A stretch of 64,000 bases of DNA, from positions 1,269,236 to 1,333,235 of the forward strand of contig JAKUDP010000028.1 in assembly GCA_022570795.1 (NCBI GenBank), in the 5' to 3' direction. Origin of the DNA: Sphaerulina vaccinii. Lineage: Eukaryota; Ascomycota; Dothideomycetes; Mycosphaerellales; Mycosphaerellaceae. Below are positions 1-10,924 of the stretch, in pieces. Positions within the stretch are counted from its first letter, which is position 1. Each line of letters begins with the position of its first letter. The translations under genes and the position numbers were made by a program. A model generated the notes under the pieces. It was given only the letters and a program-made list of their open reading frames with translations. It searched no databases and had not been told where the DNA came from.

Positions 1-3000
1 TCGATGTGCGAGCAAAGTTGACTTGGTCAATGAAGAGGTCGCATTGGGAACCCAGCTTTGTGTCTGAGGTCTCTCGCAATCGCAGCCACCTGCGCAGCGT
101 GGAGCAGGAACACCGTGGCCTCCTTGAAAGTGTCGGCGAGCACTGTCTTTGTCAACTCAGGAGTGCTTAAAGCGCTGTCGGTCAAGGTCTCGATCTCCGC
201 TTCGGAGTCCTATCTCGCCCTGTGTCCACTCTTGTGTGTGCTCTCTCGGATCTTGGCTAGATCTATCGAGATCCGCTACTTGTGCGTCTTCATTCTTCGA
301 GGAGACTCAAAAGTCCTAGACCGGCCTTCGTATCGATCGGAGATCTTCTTGCATTCGATGACCACCTCGTACCTTACCGAACAACTTTCCAACAACGTAA
401 ATGGTGGGATCGTAGACGTAAAGCGTGGCCTTGTGTCCAGCAGGTGGGTCGAAGGTCTGAGAACGAAGAAAGTATTGCATGAGACTTATGATACAGGACT
501 CCGAAAGAGCATACATCCATCCATACACCCAGTCCGTATTACAGCGCCGTGCCACGACCGATTGCTACCACTCTTCTCCTTCCCGTGTTCACAGTCCTAT
601 CCATCGCTGCTCTCACCCCTACCCTACGCGTCCACTCGCGTGCGTCGCGGCTTCTCCAACTTATCTAGCATTGCTTCCCTGGGCCAAAAGCACAGCAGCT
701 ACTAGTCTGCTCACAAGGTAGTACAGTGAGGTAAGGCATCTCGTCTTTATACTCCTTCGACGTCTTAGGATTATGAATATGTTCAGCAGAATTCGGATCC
801 CAGAGACATCAACCATTCTGATGAGACGATGGTCAAGGATAGATAGCTTGTCAATGAAAACCTCCTCCTCCTCCTCCTCGATGACTTACGCATGATTTTC
901 CTGTTCCGGATGAACAGCATTTATGTGGGCAACCTGATGGCTTATCAAGTGGGGTCCAGCCTGAGGGGACTCATCAGATTAATACGACTTCGATACCTCG
1001 CTCGACTACTTGACATATTTCTTACCGTTTGGTGGATCGAGACCTCGCTTTACGGGACCGAAAGTGTTTCGTTACTTCATCGCACCTATACGTAAATACA
1101 TAGGCTCCATACCTGCGACGGCTGCAGTCGCGGTACTAGCTCAAGTCAGGAGGACGGAGAGGATGACCGTGAGCTGCATTGTGAGTAGTTGTTGAACGAG
1201 TGTGATGAAATGAAAGTAGATCTGAATGGAGAGTTGGTTGATTGATGAACGACTGGTTCTCTTATCAGTGGCCACAGTAGGAGCAGCCGGGAGTGTTCTT
1301 ACAATAAGTGGAATGGGAGTTTTGATCCTGGAGACCATAGATTTTGAGTTCAGTTTAGCCGCCAGTAGGTGAATTCAAATCCATTGTTGGAGTACTAAGT
1401 ACTGACTTAATCATCAAGGCAGGTCCAATGCAAGGTTGTGCGAGTATAGTTCACATCCTTTCTGGCAGTCATAGCCTTGGCGACCTCCTTACGTGGCAAC
1501 ACCATTAATGAGTAGCAGTTACTGCTGCTTCCCATTGCGGCACTTGGCAACATGAGGAACTCACCATTGACCAGATGAATCTATTGCGCGCTTCCTTTGC
1601 TTCAGCAAGATGTTGCCAACTCATACTACGCACTGCACCATGGAGCACCTCCACATCCACAGCTCTCCACCTCTACAGGCCTTACATGACTGCCAAACTC
1701 TCGGCTCGGCACTCGAAACCCAACATGGCTACCGACCTCATCAGCAGACCTCAACATCGTTGAGTATGCGCGGAACCACATAAAGTATAGTATACGCAGT
1801 GGTCAGATGCGTAGCTCCATGACTGTAACGTATGTGCGTATGCAGGCAGCATATCAATCTATCAATTCCGAAACCGATTCATGGCGAGCAGCGCATCATC
1901 TGAATTCCAGTATCCGCAAGTGAGTGAAGTCCAGCGACGCAGTGGGACTTCATCTATGGAGGCCGATCCCAGTATGTATGAGAAGGTTCCTACAAGGGTT
2001 GTCACTATCATTTCGAAACAGGCCAGAATGTCGGAAATGGCCTATCGATGGCCTGACGGCAACACACGAGGAACAGCCCAAGCAGGCGGAATCTTGTCCA
2101 ATTGTTCTTCGGATCTTCACATTGTACTATGTCGGACGAATGGCTTGGCCGGACCACTTTAGGTTATATATGCCTGTGTCTATGGAGGATTGACACTAGG
2201 ATCGGTTTTCGAAAGCGTCTTCACACTGGGATCCGCTCGCTGGGGCGAGGCTGAAGGCTGATCACACATCCATATATGCAAGTAATGTATGGTTCGCAGG
2301 AGTTCGTTGGTGAATGATGGTCCAATCAAATCGTGAACAAGACGGCGAGCACTTTCGTCGTGCACATTTCGTTGATTTGTTCTCTTGAATTGCTACCGAG
2401 GAGTCAGCTGCCTGTGGTGTGATTGATAACACTCATCTTGTTTACTCACTGGATTCTGAGCCAATATCATCAAGATACACTTCCTTCCGCGTCTCGATTC
2501 ACTTCTTCCACCTTTCTGTAACAACGTAACAACATGTGAAGTCACTACCAAGACGGCGCCATGCACGGCAGATTGTCAAAGCGCATGTGATATGGCCTGT
2601 TGTCGCATGGACCAGGAAGGTACTAGGTAGAAGGTGTTAGGGCTCTGCCCGAAGTGTTTGTGTTTGAGGCGGCTCTGCCCGCTATGCCCACAAGCCTCTC
2701 TCGCAAGAATCTTTGCTTCCAATCTGCCATTGTGCAAACTCTTCCCAGCAGTGCAGACTTCAAAGGCAGCATCGATCCAATCAATAGTCCGGAGGTCTTG
2801 AGTCCTCTAGTTTTGCGACATGATGCCCAGCCTGTCGAAGAAATGAGCCAACCAGACTATGCCCATTCTGTTGGTTGCAATTCTCCTTCTTCCAAGAACG
2901 GATTCGGACTCGGACTGTCCACCTGTGCTGTCTAGTAGTGGAGCACCACTATCGCTATGAAGCACAGTTCCAGCAGTGAGGAGATAGTCCAGATCTTGCG

Positions 3001-3224
3001 TTCTTCGGTATCGCTTTCGTGCATCTCGCAGATATAGTCAGCATCAAGGAACAATGTCCAGCTATCAAAAGTTGTGTGTTGAAGCTCTAGAGCCTCATCA
3101 GCTAAGTCCTAGCACAAAGCGAGTTGTGCCTCTCATACTCACTGGTCCAAGTCAATCCATCAGCTTATCGCTAAAGACAAAAAAGAATGGCGCTTTTGGC
3201 CTTTGCGCGTTTGACCTCATTGTT

Positions 3225-3355
3225 ATTGTTATTGTTTTTTTTTGGTTTTTTGACGTTTTAAAAACTGTTATCTTCTTTTTGATGATCTTTCTGGTATTCT
3301 TTCTGATGATGTTCTTTCTGATGTTCTTTTTGATGATCTTTTCATTCTTTTTTCG
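3225..3355. repeat. Low-complexity minisatellite-like tract
   Basis: The plus strand is T-rich and is built from imperfect copies of a 15-18 base unit of the type ttctttctgatgatg, following a run of T. On the other strand it would encode a Lys/Ile/Asn-rich stretch, but that frame has no other protein-like features, so I treat the tract as a simple repeat. Confidence 0.55.
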
Positions 3356-3691
3356 ACACAACACCGTCGCCCACCAAGTCGACGTCCAGTGTAGTAGTTG
3401 TTGTAGGTCCAGGGGTGTCCGGAAGGTCCAAGTTACATCCGGATCCAGAGGGGCCAAAGGGGGCGGTCCTGGGAGGTGGGTTCGTGGTTCCAGACTTGGT
3501 GGGTGACGGTGTTGATGTCTAAGCACATCTTTCTATCTATTATATACTCTCATTGCAATCTGAGCCTACGATTGGCTTGCAGTCGTAAAAGCTGTGGTTC
3601 GAATATGCCAAGAATGGATGTGGACTTATGAAAAGGTGCTTATCGAGCGGGAAGGTTACGAGATGGATGAAAGTGTATCTGGCTGGCGATA

Positions 3692-3758
3692 TGGTCGAGT
3701 GGACTTGAGTGGAAGTTGTTAGATTGGTGGTCGCGAGTTCGAGTCGCGCTTCGTACTT
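3692..3758 (+). other. tRNA-like remnant (A-box and B-box-like motifs)
   Basis: A box-A-like string tggtcgagtgg lies about 40 bases before a T-arm-like string in which gttcgag is flanked by near-complementary arms, followed by cgcttcgtac. The seven bases before the A box do not pair with the seven after the T arm, so no acceptor stem forms. This is not a working tRNA gene. A second copy of the T-arm end occurs at about 3900-3925. It may be a tRNA pseudogene or the head of a tRNA-derived repeat. Confidence 0.3.
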
Positions 3759-4243
3759 TGTTCTTTACTGTTAGACGTCAGCGCAACTTCTCCTGAGTAA
3801 GCCCACTCGCCTTCACTCACCTCACCTTGCTGCTCGTTGGTCAAGACCTTCTAAGCTTCCATTTCCTCCACACTCGCGATACACCTTTCGACTCAGCGCC
3901 TCGGGTTCGAATCCGCGCTTCGTACGGCCTACTTCTCTCTTTCCCTGATCAATGTAAGTTTATTGTCCCTATCATCAATCACTCGTACACTCAACTCAAC
4001 TCCCCGATCACACTCCTGCGCGCCACCCTCTCCCTCCCATGCTCTTTCCCCGACCGTTCTTGGTTTCCTCGTACTCTTCATCATCAGCCTCTTCTTCTCC
4101 CTCGTGGAGCATCTTTCGCTTCATAGCTGAAACCTCTCTTGCTTAGGGGAATCGTAAGCCTGCCGGTGCCTGTGACAGTGAGATGCAGTGACATATCCAA
4201 AGGTATTCAATTGACATATAGAAGCTCTAAAGCATTGCCCAAC

Positions 4244-5818
4244 CTAGGTACCATCATTAGCTAGCAGCGTATCATCATCATCCTTATCCTTCCGTTTCCC
4301 AGTCCACCACGGCCGCTTTAGAAGATCCTGAAACAGTGCGCTTCCATGATAGCTACTTCTCCGCCGATGTCGAGGGGACGTAGCCGTGGGCGCAGTGTTC
4401 GATCGTGACAACGACGGTGCTCCTTCCAATGCGGTTTCTGGATCGTCCGTAGCCAGGAGATCGAGACTCTTGCCTGCACTTGATCGTCTCTTCCCTATCC
4501 CGTGGCCACTGCTCGAAGCTCTTTGTGGAGCAGTCTTTGCTGAACTAGGTCTATGTTGATTGAAGGTGCCATAGTCGTCGTCTGTATCCAAGGATTCCCA
4601 GATAGCTCTGACGTCTTTCAATGTCGCTGCACGATGTCTGCGCTTGGTGTGGCCGTTGACAGAAGGGTGATTGAATGTGGCGTGTCTTTTCGGTGTAGAC
4701 TTTCGGAGAAGTTGCGATTGCTCATTCGTTTCTTGGGCAGATTCTTGCTCGTCGTCTGTGGCAGCCTCACTTGACTCCGTATCAGGATCGCCCACGAAAC
4801 CCATGCCTGGAGCGATGAGAGTTTGGGGAATCTCGGCCTTGACTATGTGATGCTCTCCATCTTCGTCATCGTCTTGCAAACGCCAGCTGAGAGCAAGTAC
4901 TCCGGCTAGTAGGAGGACCGTCCCAAGGGCAATGAGTCCAGCAGACAGCGGTGGCAAGCGGTCCATCTGTTGAAAGTATATAAGGCCATCCAGAATCGCC
5001 ACGATGTTGTAGATGCAGAACACAAAGGGGTAGAGCACGCTCGTCGAGATGAGCTTGAGACCGAGGTGGAGGTAGTAGAGTTGTGATAGGGCCAGGAACA
5101 CGAAGAACAGCACAAGAAGCCACGGCTCGAAAGTCTTGAACTGATTCTCCTTGTGCGTGAGACTCGAAACGACCAGCTCGACAGCACTCTTCGCCAACAG
5201 CAGTGCGTGTGCGGACAACACGCCCGAGACCAGCCCAAATGCCATGCCGTTCACGAATGATATCCGCGGGCTGTCCTTTCTGAAGTATGGCAGGAATCTC
5301 AGACAGAAAGTCATAACCAAGACAGCAGCCACAAATACCAGAGATAGGATAAACCAGACCAAGAAGCTCGCCTTTCCAAGTAGAACCAGCAGCTGCGCCA
5401 AACTATGACTCGGTTCCGGCATCGCAGAGAAGAAACTGATCAGTACAGCTCCCGCAGCGACCAAAACAGTCCCATACACAGTCCTCCATGTCCAAGGCTC
5501 TTTAAGCAACAAACTAGCCAAGATGCTATTGAAAACCAATCCCGAAGCTTGTAACGTGCTCAGTAGAGGTAGTGGTAATGCGACAATTTGTATCGTAGAT
5601 CCAATAATGTTGGCGACCAAGAAGAGTAGCATTCCAATTTGCCATCGTCGTCGTTTGAACGGTGGTCGTCGGTCGGATTCGTCGAGCTTCTCGTCTTCGA
5701 GCATGTGCGACTTGCGTTGTAAAGTGAGGCCGACTGATTGGACGCAGGTAGAGGCTAGACCGACGACTACGCCCATGGCCAGAGCAGCGCCTGGGTCCAT
5801 GTCGAAGCCATTGCGCAT
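4244..5818 (-). CDS. NIPA-type magnesium transporter (DUF803 family)
   Basis: This is a single-exon 524-residue membrane protein. The first 320 or so residues contain about nine hydrophobic segments with family features: an N-terminal segment with small residues ending in LQRKSH, the run IIGSTIQIVALPLPLLSTLQ around residues 70-90, and later segments containing ALLLAKSAVEL and LYPFVFCIYNIVAILDG. NIPA/Mg transporter proteins belong to the drug/metabolite transporter superfamily and move Mg2+ and other divalent cations across plasma or endomembranes. The last 200 residues are hydrophilic, Ser/Arg/His-rich and probably disordered, with clustered acidic residues. That long tail is common in fungal members. 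The start is the only ATG before the first membrane segment. The gene is divergent from the V-ATPase subunit E gene across a 432-base shared upstream region. The family call is firm; the ion specificity is inferred. Confidence 0.88.
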   Translation of the reverse strand: MRNGFDMDPGAALAMGVVVGLASTCVQSVGLTLQRKSHMLEDEKLDESDRRPPFKRRRWQIGMLLFLVANIIGSTIQIVALPLPLLSTLQASGLVFNSILASLLLKEPWTWRTVYGTVLVAAGAVLISFFSAMPEPSHSLAQLLVLLGKASFLVWFILSLVFVAAVLVMTFCLRFLPYFRKDSPRISFVNGMAFGLVSGVLSAHALLLAKSAVELVVSSLTHKENQFKTFEPWLLVLFFVFLALSQLYYLHLGLKLISTSVLYPFVFCIYNIVAILDGLIYFQQMDRLPPLSAGLIALGTVLLLAGVLALSWRLQDDDEDGEHHIVKAEIPQTLIAPGMGFVGDPDTESSEAATDDEQESAQETNEQSQLLRKSTPKRHATFNHPSVNGHTKRRHRAATLKDVRAIWESLDTDDDYGTFNQHRPSSAKTAPQRASSSGHGIGKRRSSAGKSLDLLATDDPETALEGAPSLSRSNTAPTATSPRHRRRSSYHGSALFQDLLKRPWWTGKRKDKDDDDTLLANDGT

Positions 5819-6250
5819 GGTGAAGAGTGGTGGTCGAAGAGTGTGGCGTTCGTTCGGTGGATTTGTTTATAGCGGTCAGGCTCCAGAGAGCATGTGTTAC
5901 CGCATTGTTGGACTGTCTACTCCACTTGGAAGGGAGAGTCGTGATTGAGAGTGAGGTTGAGAAGGAAGGAAGGAAGGAAGGAAGAGTCGGTGGTTGTCGT
6001 TGTAGAGATGTAAGGAGTGAATGAGACAGTCAGGCGATCAATAATAGCAGCAATCCAATCGATCTGGTGATGCAACAAGCAGAGCCTCAAAGCACAGACC
6101 CCTCTATCTACCAAGCTCACAGCTCCATTGACGACGAGCATCACCGAACCTCTATCTCTCACACATCCTCCACCACCGCCCTTCACCTCCTCCGAGACAA
6201 CGAAGTCACACCTCCCTCCCTCCGCCACTCACCCTTCACAGTCAGCGAAG
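5819..6250. promoter_or_regulatory. Shared upstream region of the NIPA and V-ATPase E genes
   Basis: This is the 432-base gap between two divergent start codons, so it must hold both promoters. It contains a (GGAA)n microsatellite at 5963-5984 and a pyrimidine-rich leader of CT/CTCC runs before the V-ATPase start. No TATA box or specific operator is evident. Confidence 0.4.
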
Positions 6251-7143
6251 ATGTCAAACGCAATCCACGCCCTCTCGGACGACCAGGTGTCCAACGAACT
6301 CCGCAAAATGACAGCCTTCATCCGTCAAGAAGCCCTCGAAAAAGCCCGCGAAATCCACCTCAAAGCCGACGAAGAATTCTCTATCGAAAAAGCCAAATTG
6401 GTCCGTTCGGAGACGAGTCGCATTGATGGGGAGTATGAGAAGAAGTTTACACAGGTAAGATACACATTCATCTCGAAGAAGATATGGGAAGATGTGGGGG
6501 GAGAAAATGAGGGGACATCATAAGGAGAGATGATGGTATAGTAAAGGGTTGTGTACTGATGAACAACAGGCCGGAATGTCCCAACAAATCACCAAATCCA
6601 CCCTAGCGAACAAGACTCGTCTGCGAATCCTCTCAGCCCGTCAAGAATTGTTGGATAGTCTGTTTGAGGATGCTGGCAAGAAATTGGGTGAGACGGGGAG
6701 TAAAGATAAGGGAAGATATGAGAAGGTGCTCAAAGATTTGATTCTGGAAGGACTTTATGCGCTTGTCAATGAGAAGAAGGTCACCCTCAGATGTAGGAAG
6801 AAGGACGGCGATATCGTGAAGAAAGCTGCAGACAAGGCGAAAGAGGAGTTTAAGAAGAGTATGAAGAATGATGTGGAGATTACTGTTGATGATAAGGAGA
6901 GGGTTCCTGAGGACTCGTAAGTCGAGCGCAGCGAGGTTGAATACTTCGCTAGCTATGTGTTTGGTGATGCTGACTTTTGTGTGACTTGATAGGGCCGGAG
7001 GTATCATCATCCTCAATTCTACTGGAAAGATTGACATCAACAACACTTTTGAGGAACGTTTGAGACTATTAGAGACTGATGGGCTGCCCGCTGTGAGAGC
7101 TACGTTGTTTGGGGAGAACAAGAATCGCAAGTTTAAGGATTAG
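6251..7143 (+). CDS. V-type proton ATPase subunit E (peripheral stalk)
   Basis: There are three exons, 6251-6454, 6570-6916 and 6993-7143, giving 233 residues, the usual length for this subunit. The N-terminus SNAIHALSDDQVSNELRKM, the helix rich in Glu/Lys with EALEKAREIHLKADEEF, and the C-terminal FGENKNRKF-type end are typical of V-ATPase E (yeast Vma4). Subunit E pairs with G to form the peripheral stalk that holds the V1 motor against the membrane V0 sector in the vacuole. Both introns have GT-AG ends (115 and 76 bases) with gtaaga and gtaagt donors. The frame is continuous only when both are removed. Upstream in-frame ATGs exist, but the start at 6251 matches the conserved N-terminus. 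Confidence 0.93.
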
Positions 7144-7479
7144 AGGTGTCTTTTCAACGCGTGTCTATAGATTCTTGGGCCAAGGAAATGGGAAGTGGAT
7201 GCGAAGTGAGGCATGTATGGACTAAACCGGCATATCCAGTGTATTCAGATTGTTGACCTCACGGAAGTCACGGAAGACCGTGCTGTTCGCAATGGCAACA
7301 CTACATGTACTCCTTTCATCACTTGTTATCTCCTTAACTCAGATATCTGGGAGGAGCAAGATGCCAAACTTCGAAGGAAGACGACTTCCGTGCTCTCGTT
7401 CGTTGCGGTCATAGTTCAGAAGAGGTCTGGTATTCCTTTGCATTCAAGTCGTTCTATCATTAAGGATGCCTGTGCTACT
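7144..7479. other. Convergent intergenic spacer
   Basis: This is the 336 bases between the 3' ends of the V-ATPase E and MEMO1-family genes. It must hold both 3' UTRs. No further gene is seen. Confidence 0.4.
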
Positions 7480-8669
7480 TCAAATCACAGCAAAAGCGCT
7501 GGCGTAGCTCACGCTACTTTCACTAACCCTCGTGACCAGACTGCTACGATCATACTGCACGAATTTGAAAGCTCCGATGCCTTCATCACTACCAGATTTC
7601 CTCGCCTCTTCAATCGCAGCCATGATCACGCCAATAGGATGTCGGCCACATACAGTGTTGCCTGTCTCCTCGAGCGTCTCGAGCCACTGTTCGTGACTCC
7701 CACTCTCGCAAGCACCCATACATTCGAAATCTACGGCTTTGATCGATTCGTGAATTGCAGGTCCATTCTTAGGAGACGATCTGAGATTCGTAGCTGAGCC
7801 TGTCGATGGGTTCTTGTAGTATGTATATCGGAATCGGGAACCCCAGTGAGCGAAATCGGAAGATATCACGAAGGCGTTACTTGGATCTGAGAGGTATTCT
7901 GATAATATGTGGCCGAGATTCTTCTCTGTGGTGGGAGAGGTGTTTCCGATCATTATTGGGACTAATAGGGGGAAGTCTGAGGGATTGGAGCCGAATGTTC
8001 TGGCAGGAGATGTTAGTTTTGTGATATGGATGGGAGAGTGGTGGCTTACTTTGAGAGCATCTTGTAGATATACGGTAGATGCATTTCCAAGCTGTGCTCG
8101 TCTTCATCTACGGATTGGCTCATCCATTCGAATTGCCCAGTTGCGTGGAGTTTTGCTGTTGTTTCCTTGTCGATAACTAGATTGCCGAGTGGTGTTGCAT
8201 AGTGTGTGCAGCGGGAAAGTGCTGCTTTGGTGAGATGGTAGTGGTGTGATGGTCCTAGGAGGAAGATTCTCTTGCTGTATTCGAATAAGTCTATGTCAAT
8301 GCCATGATCATCTCATCACCAGCGAATTCATGAAATAGTTCTTACGCTTTCGATACATCCCAAGACTGATAAGCCCAAGCCGCTGCTGGCCCCGAGTACG
8401 AATAGCCAGCGTGTCTGCGGATATATGAGTTCAGCAGTCTTGTATACCAACCTTCAGAATAACCATACATACGGCGCAATTATCACTCGTGCACCTGATA
8501 CTGGCAGTTCTGGGTACGACTGTCCCTCAGACTGTGGTCCGATACATGAGATTGGCGGCTTCACTTCTGATAGCCAGCCTTCGAGTTCAGCATCGAGCTG
8601 AGATTTAGAGCTTGAGTACCAAGACCCGGCATGACTGGCGTGTCGGATGGTCTGGTTGCTGTTTGACAT
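7480..8669 (-). CDS. MEMO1-family protein
   Basis: Four exons are inferred: 8473-8669, 8346-8414, 8050-8274 and 7480-7999, giving 336 residues. The protein opens with the family signature RHASHAGSWY. It then carries the metal-site motifs HAGYSYSG, LGPSHHYH, SSDFAHWG and VCGRHPIG, which correspond to the His, His, Asp/His and Cys of human MEMO1. The family has a dioxygenase-like fold; human MEMO1 has been linked to metal/redox handling and cell motility, while the fungal role is little known. The last two exons lie in a frame set by a gtatgt donor at exon 1 and acceptors ending cag. The third-exon acceptor (AATACAG before CAAGAG) was chosen because it is the only one that keeps the frame. Confidence 0.9.
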
Positions 8670-8901
8670 GGTGAACTCGGGTGTTGGGGTGTGTTTTGTG
8701 TGATCGCGGCAAGTGATGTCTTGGAGGGGTGTGAAGTGGTTAGGTGGCAGGGATCGTCATTTGGTGACAAGGATCAAAGCTCTCTACGCGTCAAGCATTC
8801 GACTCGCGTTTCTTCAGCTTCATTTACATCAATCAGCTCAATACCATATCAAACATCACTCTCAGCATACCCACGCGTACATACAACATCAATACAATAC
8901 A
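8670..8901. promoter_or_regulatory. Divergent promoter region
   Basis: This is the 232-base gap between the MEMO1-family start and the start at 8902, and it must contain both promoters. The part next to 8902 is rich in CA/ATAC strings, as in many fungal leaders. No specific site is identified. Confidence 0.35.
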
Positions 8902-9573
8902 ATGGCATTAAAACGCAAACGCTCCTCCCCAGCCTTCTCCTCCCCATCATCAGACTCAAGCAGCGACGCGACAACGACCACACATCTCTCCAGCTTCTAC
9001 CACGCATCAAAACCAGTCGAGAGCATCCTCTCACACAAGCCAACCTGGTCCTGGCCAACATACGACGACTCACCGATGCACCTCAACAGTCGAACGCGCA
9101 AAAGACATCGTGACAACAGACCTGAAGAAGGGCAGATTCGTGGTGTGTATAATACTTGCTGGATAGGAGCTGTCATTCAGATGAGCTCTCTTGCTGACGT
9201 GTGTCGACGAGCAGCAAATACGATTAATCGGCTATATGAAGCGCAGAGACAGCATCCGCATGCTGAGCCTGTGCTGTCCCAGCCTGCCGTGATAGCGGTT
9301 GCTGAGGAAAGGACGCAAAAGAGTACGCTGCACTCTTTCTGGAAGTTGCCTCCTGCTACGACTGTGCCGATGGCGATTGATGAGGGGAGTAGTCGGATGG
9401 ATATGGGCCAGACGCGGTGCGAGGATTGCGATCGCAGTGTACGAGCTGATGATGCTATGGACTTGGACGATGAGGAGACGCGATGTCAGGCCTGTCTACG
9501 GCAAGTCTGTGATACGTGTGCGGTGTTGGGAGATCGAAGAGTGTGTCTACAGTGTGCCAGTCATGCTCATTGA
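8902..9573 (+). CDS. Uncharacterised nuclear-looking protein with four CxxC pairs
   Basis: I read two exons, 8902-9142 and 9215-9573 (199 residues). The 72-base intron (gtgtgt donor, ttgctgac branch site, gcag acceptor) has no in-frame stop, so an unspliced 223-residue frame is also open. Residues 1-40 are Lys/Arg then Ser-rich. Residues 59-75 contain MHLNSRTRKRHRDNRP, a basic conserved-looking block. A PIP-box-like string STLHSFWK lies at residues 117-124. The C-terminus carries CEDC, CQAC, CDTC and CLQC pairs between residues 149 and 194, suggesting two zinc sites. No catalytic domain is recognised. The basic block and zinc pairs fit a DNA- or chromatin-associated protein, which is inference. 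Confidence 0.65.
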   Translation: MALKRKRSSPAFSSPSSDSSSDATTTTHLSSFYHASKPVESILSHKPTWSWPTYDDSPMHLNSRTRKRHRDNRPEEGQIRGVYNTCWIGAVIQMSSLADVCRRAANTINRLYEAQRQHPHAEPVLSQPAVIAVAEERTQKSTLHSFWKLPPATTVPMAIDEGSSRMDMGQTRCEDCDRSVRADDAMDLDDEETRCQACLRQVCDTCAVLGDRRVCLQCASHAH

Positions 9574-9915
9574 GATTGTCGGGAGGATGATTGTTCTGTG
9601 ACCTTGATAGCGAATACCCCAATGCCGGCGCAAATGCGATATCATATGGATGAGGCCAAGCTGTTGACAAGAAGTGAAAAGAGAATCCCTGCCAACGCGT
9701 GAAGCAGACTCGCGCTACTAACGGCGCGCTTCACATCGGAGAAAGAGCGCGACCTTACAACTCTTCTCTCACCACAACTCACCCACCACGGACTCGAGCA
9801 TCGAACAATAACAAGTGCTGTACAAGTATCAAACCAGAGAAACCCTCCAAGTACAAGGACAACAGCCGCCTCGTACGTCTCCAGCCCGACACCAACGCTC
9901 CGCGCACCAGTCGCC
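9574..9915. other. Intergenic spacer
   Basis: This is the 342 bases between two plus-strand genes. The right half is CA-rich and looks like a fungal 5' leader ending just before the ATG at 9916. Nothing else is seen. Confidence 0.35.
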
Positions 9916-10710
9916 ATGCCACGTGCATTGCCCGTTACAAACAATTATGGGGATGCTGAGCAAGTCATCACTGCCTTCTTCTACAAGAACCAGATTCGCC
10001 ATTTGGGCGACCTGTCTGGACAGACTCTCAACGACCTCTACGACGCACTGGGCTGGGACAGTGGCCTGTCGGAGAATATCGAGACCCAGAAGAAGGTGAA
10101 CTTGATCAGATGGATCTGTCGGACCATGAGCCAGTACAAGTACGATGCGGCCAGATACCCATCGGGCCCAAACGCGTTCAGCTCCACTGCGATGGTTCAG
10201 GAAAGTGCGAGATTGAGAGCTACGGCAAGTGGTAGAAACAGCAAGAGCGTCACATCTGGCCTACCAGCTGGATCTTCTCTCGTTCCCAGTACTCCTGCTC
10301 CCTCTACGGCAATCGACTCTTCCACCGTGGTCACTCCTCACTGGGTCACGGATCTGGAGAACGACTCCTCGCCCGAGCCAGAGGCGATCAAACAGGAACC
10401 CGTCGAACAGACTATGGCTGGCTCAATCAGACCTTCTCCCGCTTCTCGCCCTCCACCATGCACCCCTGCTGTTGCAGGTGAAGTTCGCGCCGGAGCTCCG
10501 GTTTCAGAGAACGACTCACTGTCCGAGTAGACCACAGGCGCCAATCCAGAGGCTTCAATCTCGATGCCACCTCTCGAAGACGTCCTCCAAGCCCAAGTCG
10601 CCACCGCGCAGGCCGATTTTCTCCACGGCCGATTTGCGGCCGCCGCTGAGGGCTTTGTCAGTTGCGCAAGTCTGGCCAGAACTGCGGACACGCTTGCTAA
10701 GACTCAGTGA
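9916..10710 (+). CDS. Uncharacterised protein, probably two exons
   Basis: The frame from 9916 meets TAG at 10528-10530 (204 residues) but stays open in the same frame for 59 more codons, to TGA at 10708-10710. A 60-base intron, 10478-10537 (gtgaag donor, ccacag acceptor), removes the stop and keeps the frame. The two-exon product would be 244 residues. The first 80 residues (with NQIRHLGDLSGQTLNDLYDALGW and a WICRTMSQYKYDAARYPSG block) look like a small helical domain. The middle is Ser/Thr/Pro-rich with an IKQEP string resembling a sumoylation site. The end contains an Ala-rich helix. I do not recognise the family. Confidence 0.55.
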
Positions 10711-10924
10711 GCGCTACTTCGTGTCTCTGTGTCGAAGCAGCCTGGAAAGCAGCAGGGTGGAAACGCTTATGCAGAGAAGGAGGCAGCGAGGATGACAGGC
10801 TCCGGGAGGGCTCTGCTATATGAGCGAGCACCATCTGTACACAGTGTACTATAGTCGAGTGGAAGGATGTCTAGAGATACAACCTATGACAACAATGCTG
10901 TTCTAAACATAACATTGAAAACGC

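Larger units (their letters stand above)
1..4243. other. No supportable gene; intergenic or decayed DNA
   Basis: I find no recognisable protein here. Open frames are short, overlap on both strands and show no family motif. A fragment on the minus strand at about 27-207 reads as a possible last exon (it ends in TGA at 27-29 and follows an AG acceptor), but I could not join it convincingly to an upstream exon. A gene leaving the window on the left is therefore possible but unproven. There is a (CCT)n run near 866-881, a low-complexity T-rich tract at 3225-3355 and tRNA-like scraps at 3590-3925, listed separately. Confidence 0.4.

Noticed and set aside
58..721. Overlapping plus-strand frames of 60-215 codons at the left edge
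   Set aside because: They need non-ATG starts, overlap in different frames and show no motif. A minus-strand fragment at 27-207 is at least as likely to be coding.
5523..5948. 141-codon plus-strand frame
   Set aside because: It lies antisense to the conserved membrane segments of the NIPA transporter and is a shadow frame.
7213..7797. 194-codon plus-strand frame
   Set aside because: It is antisense to the last exon of the MEMO1-family gene, which has clear metal-site motifs.
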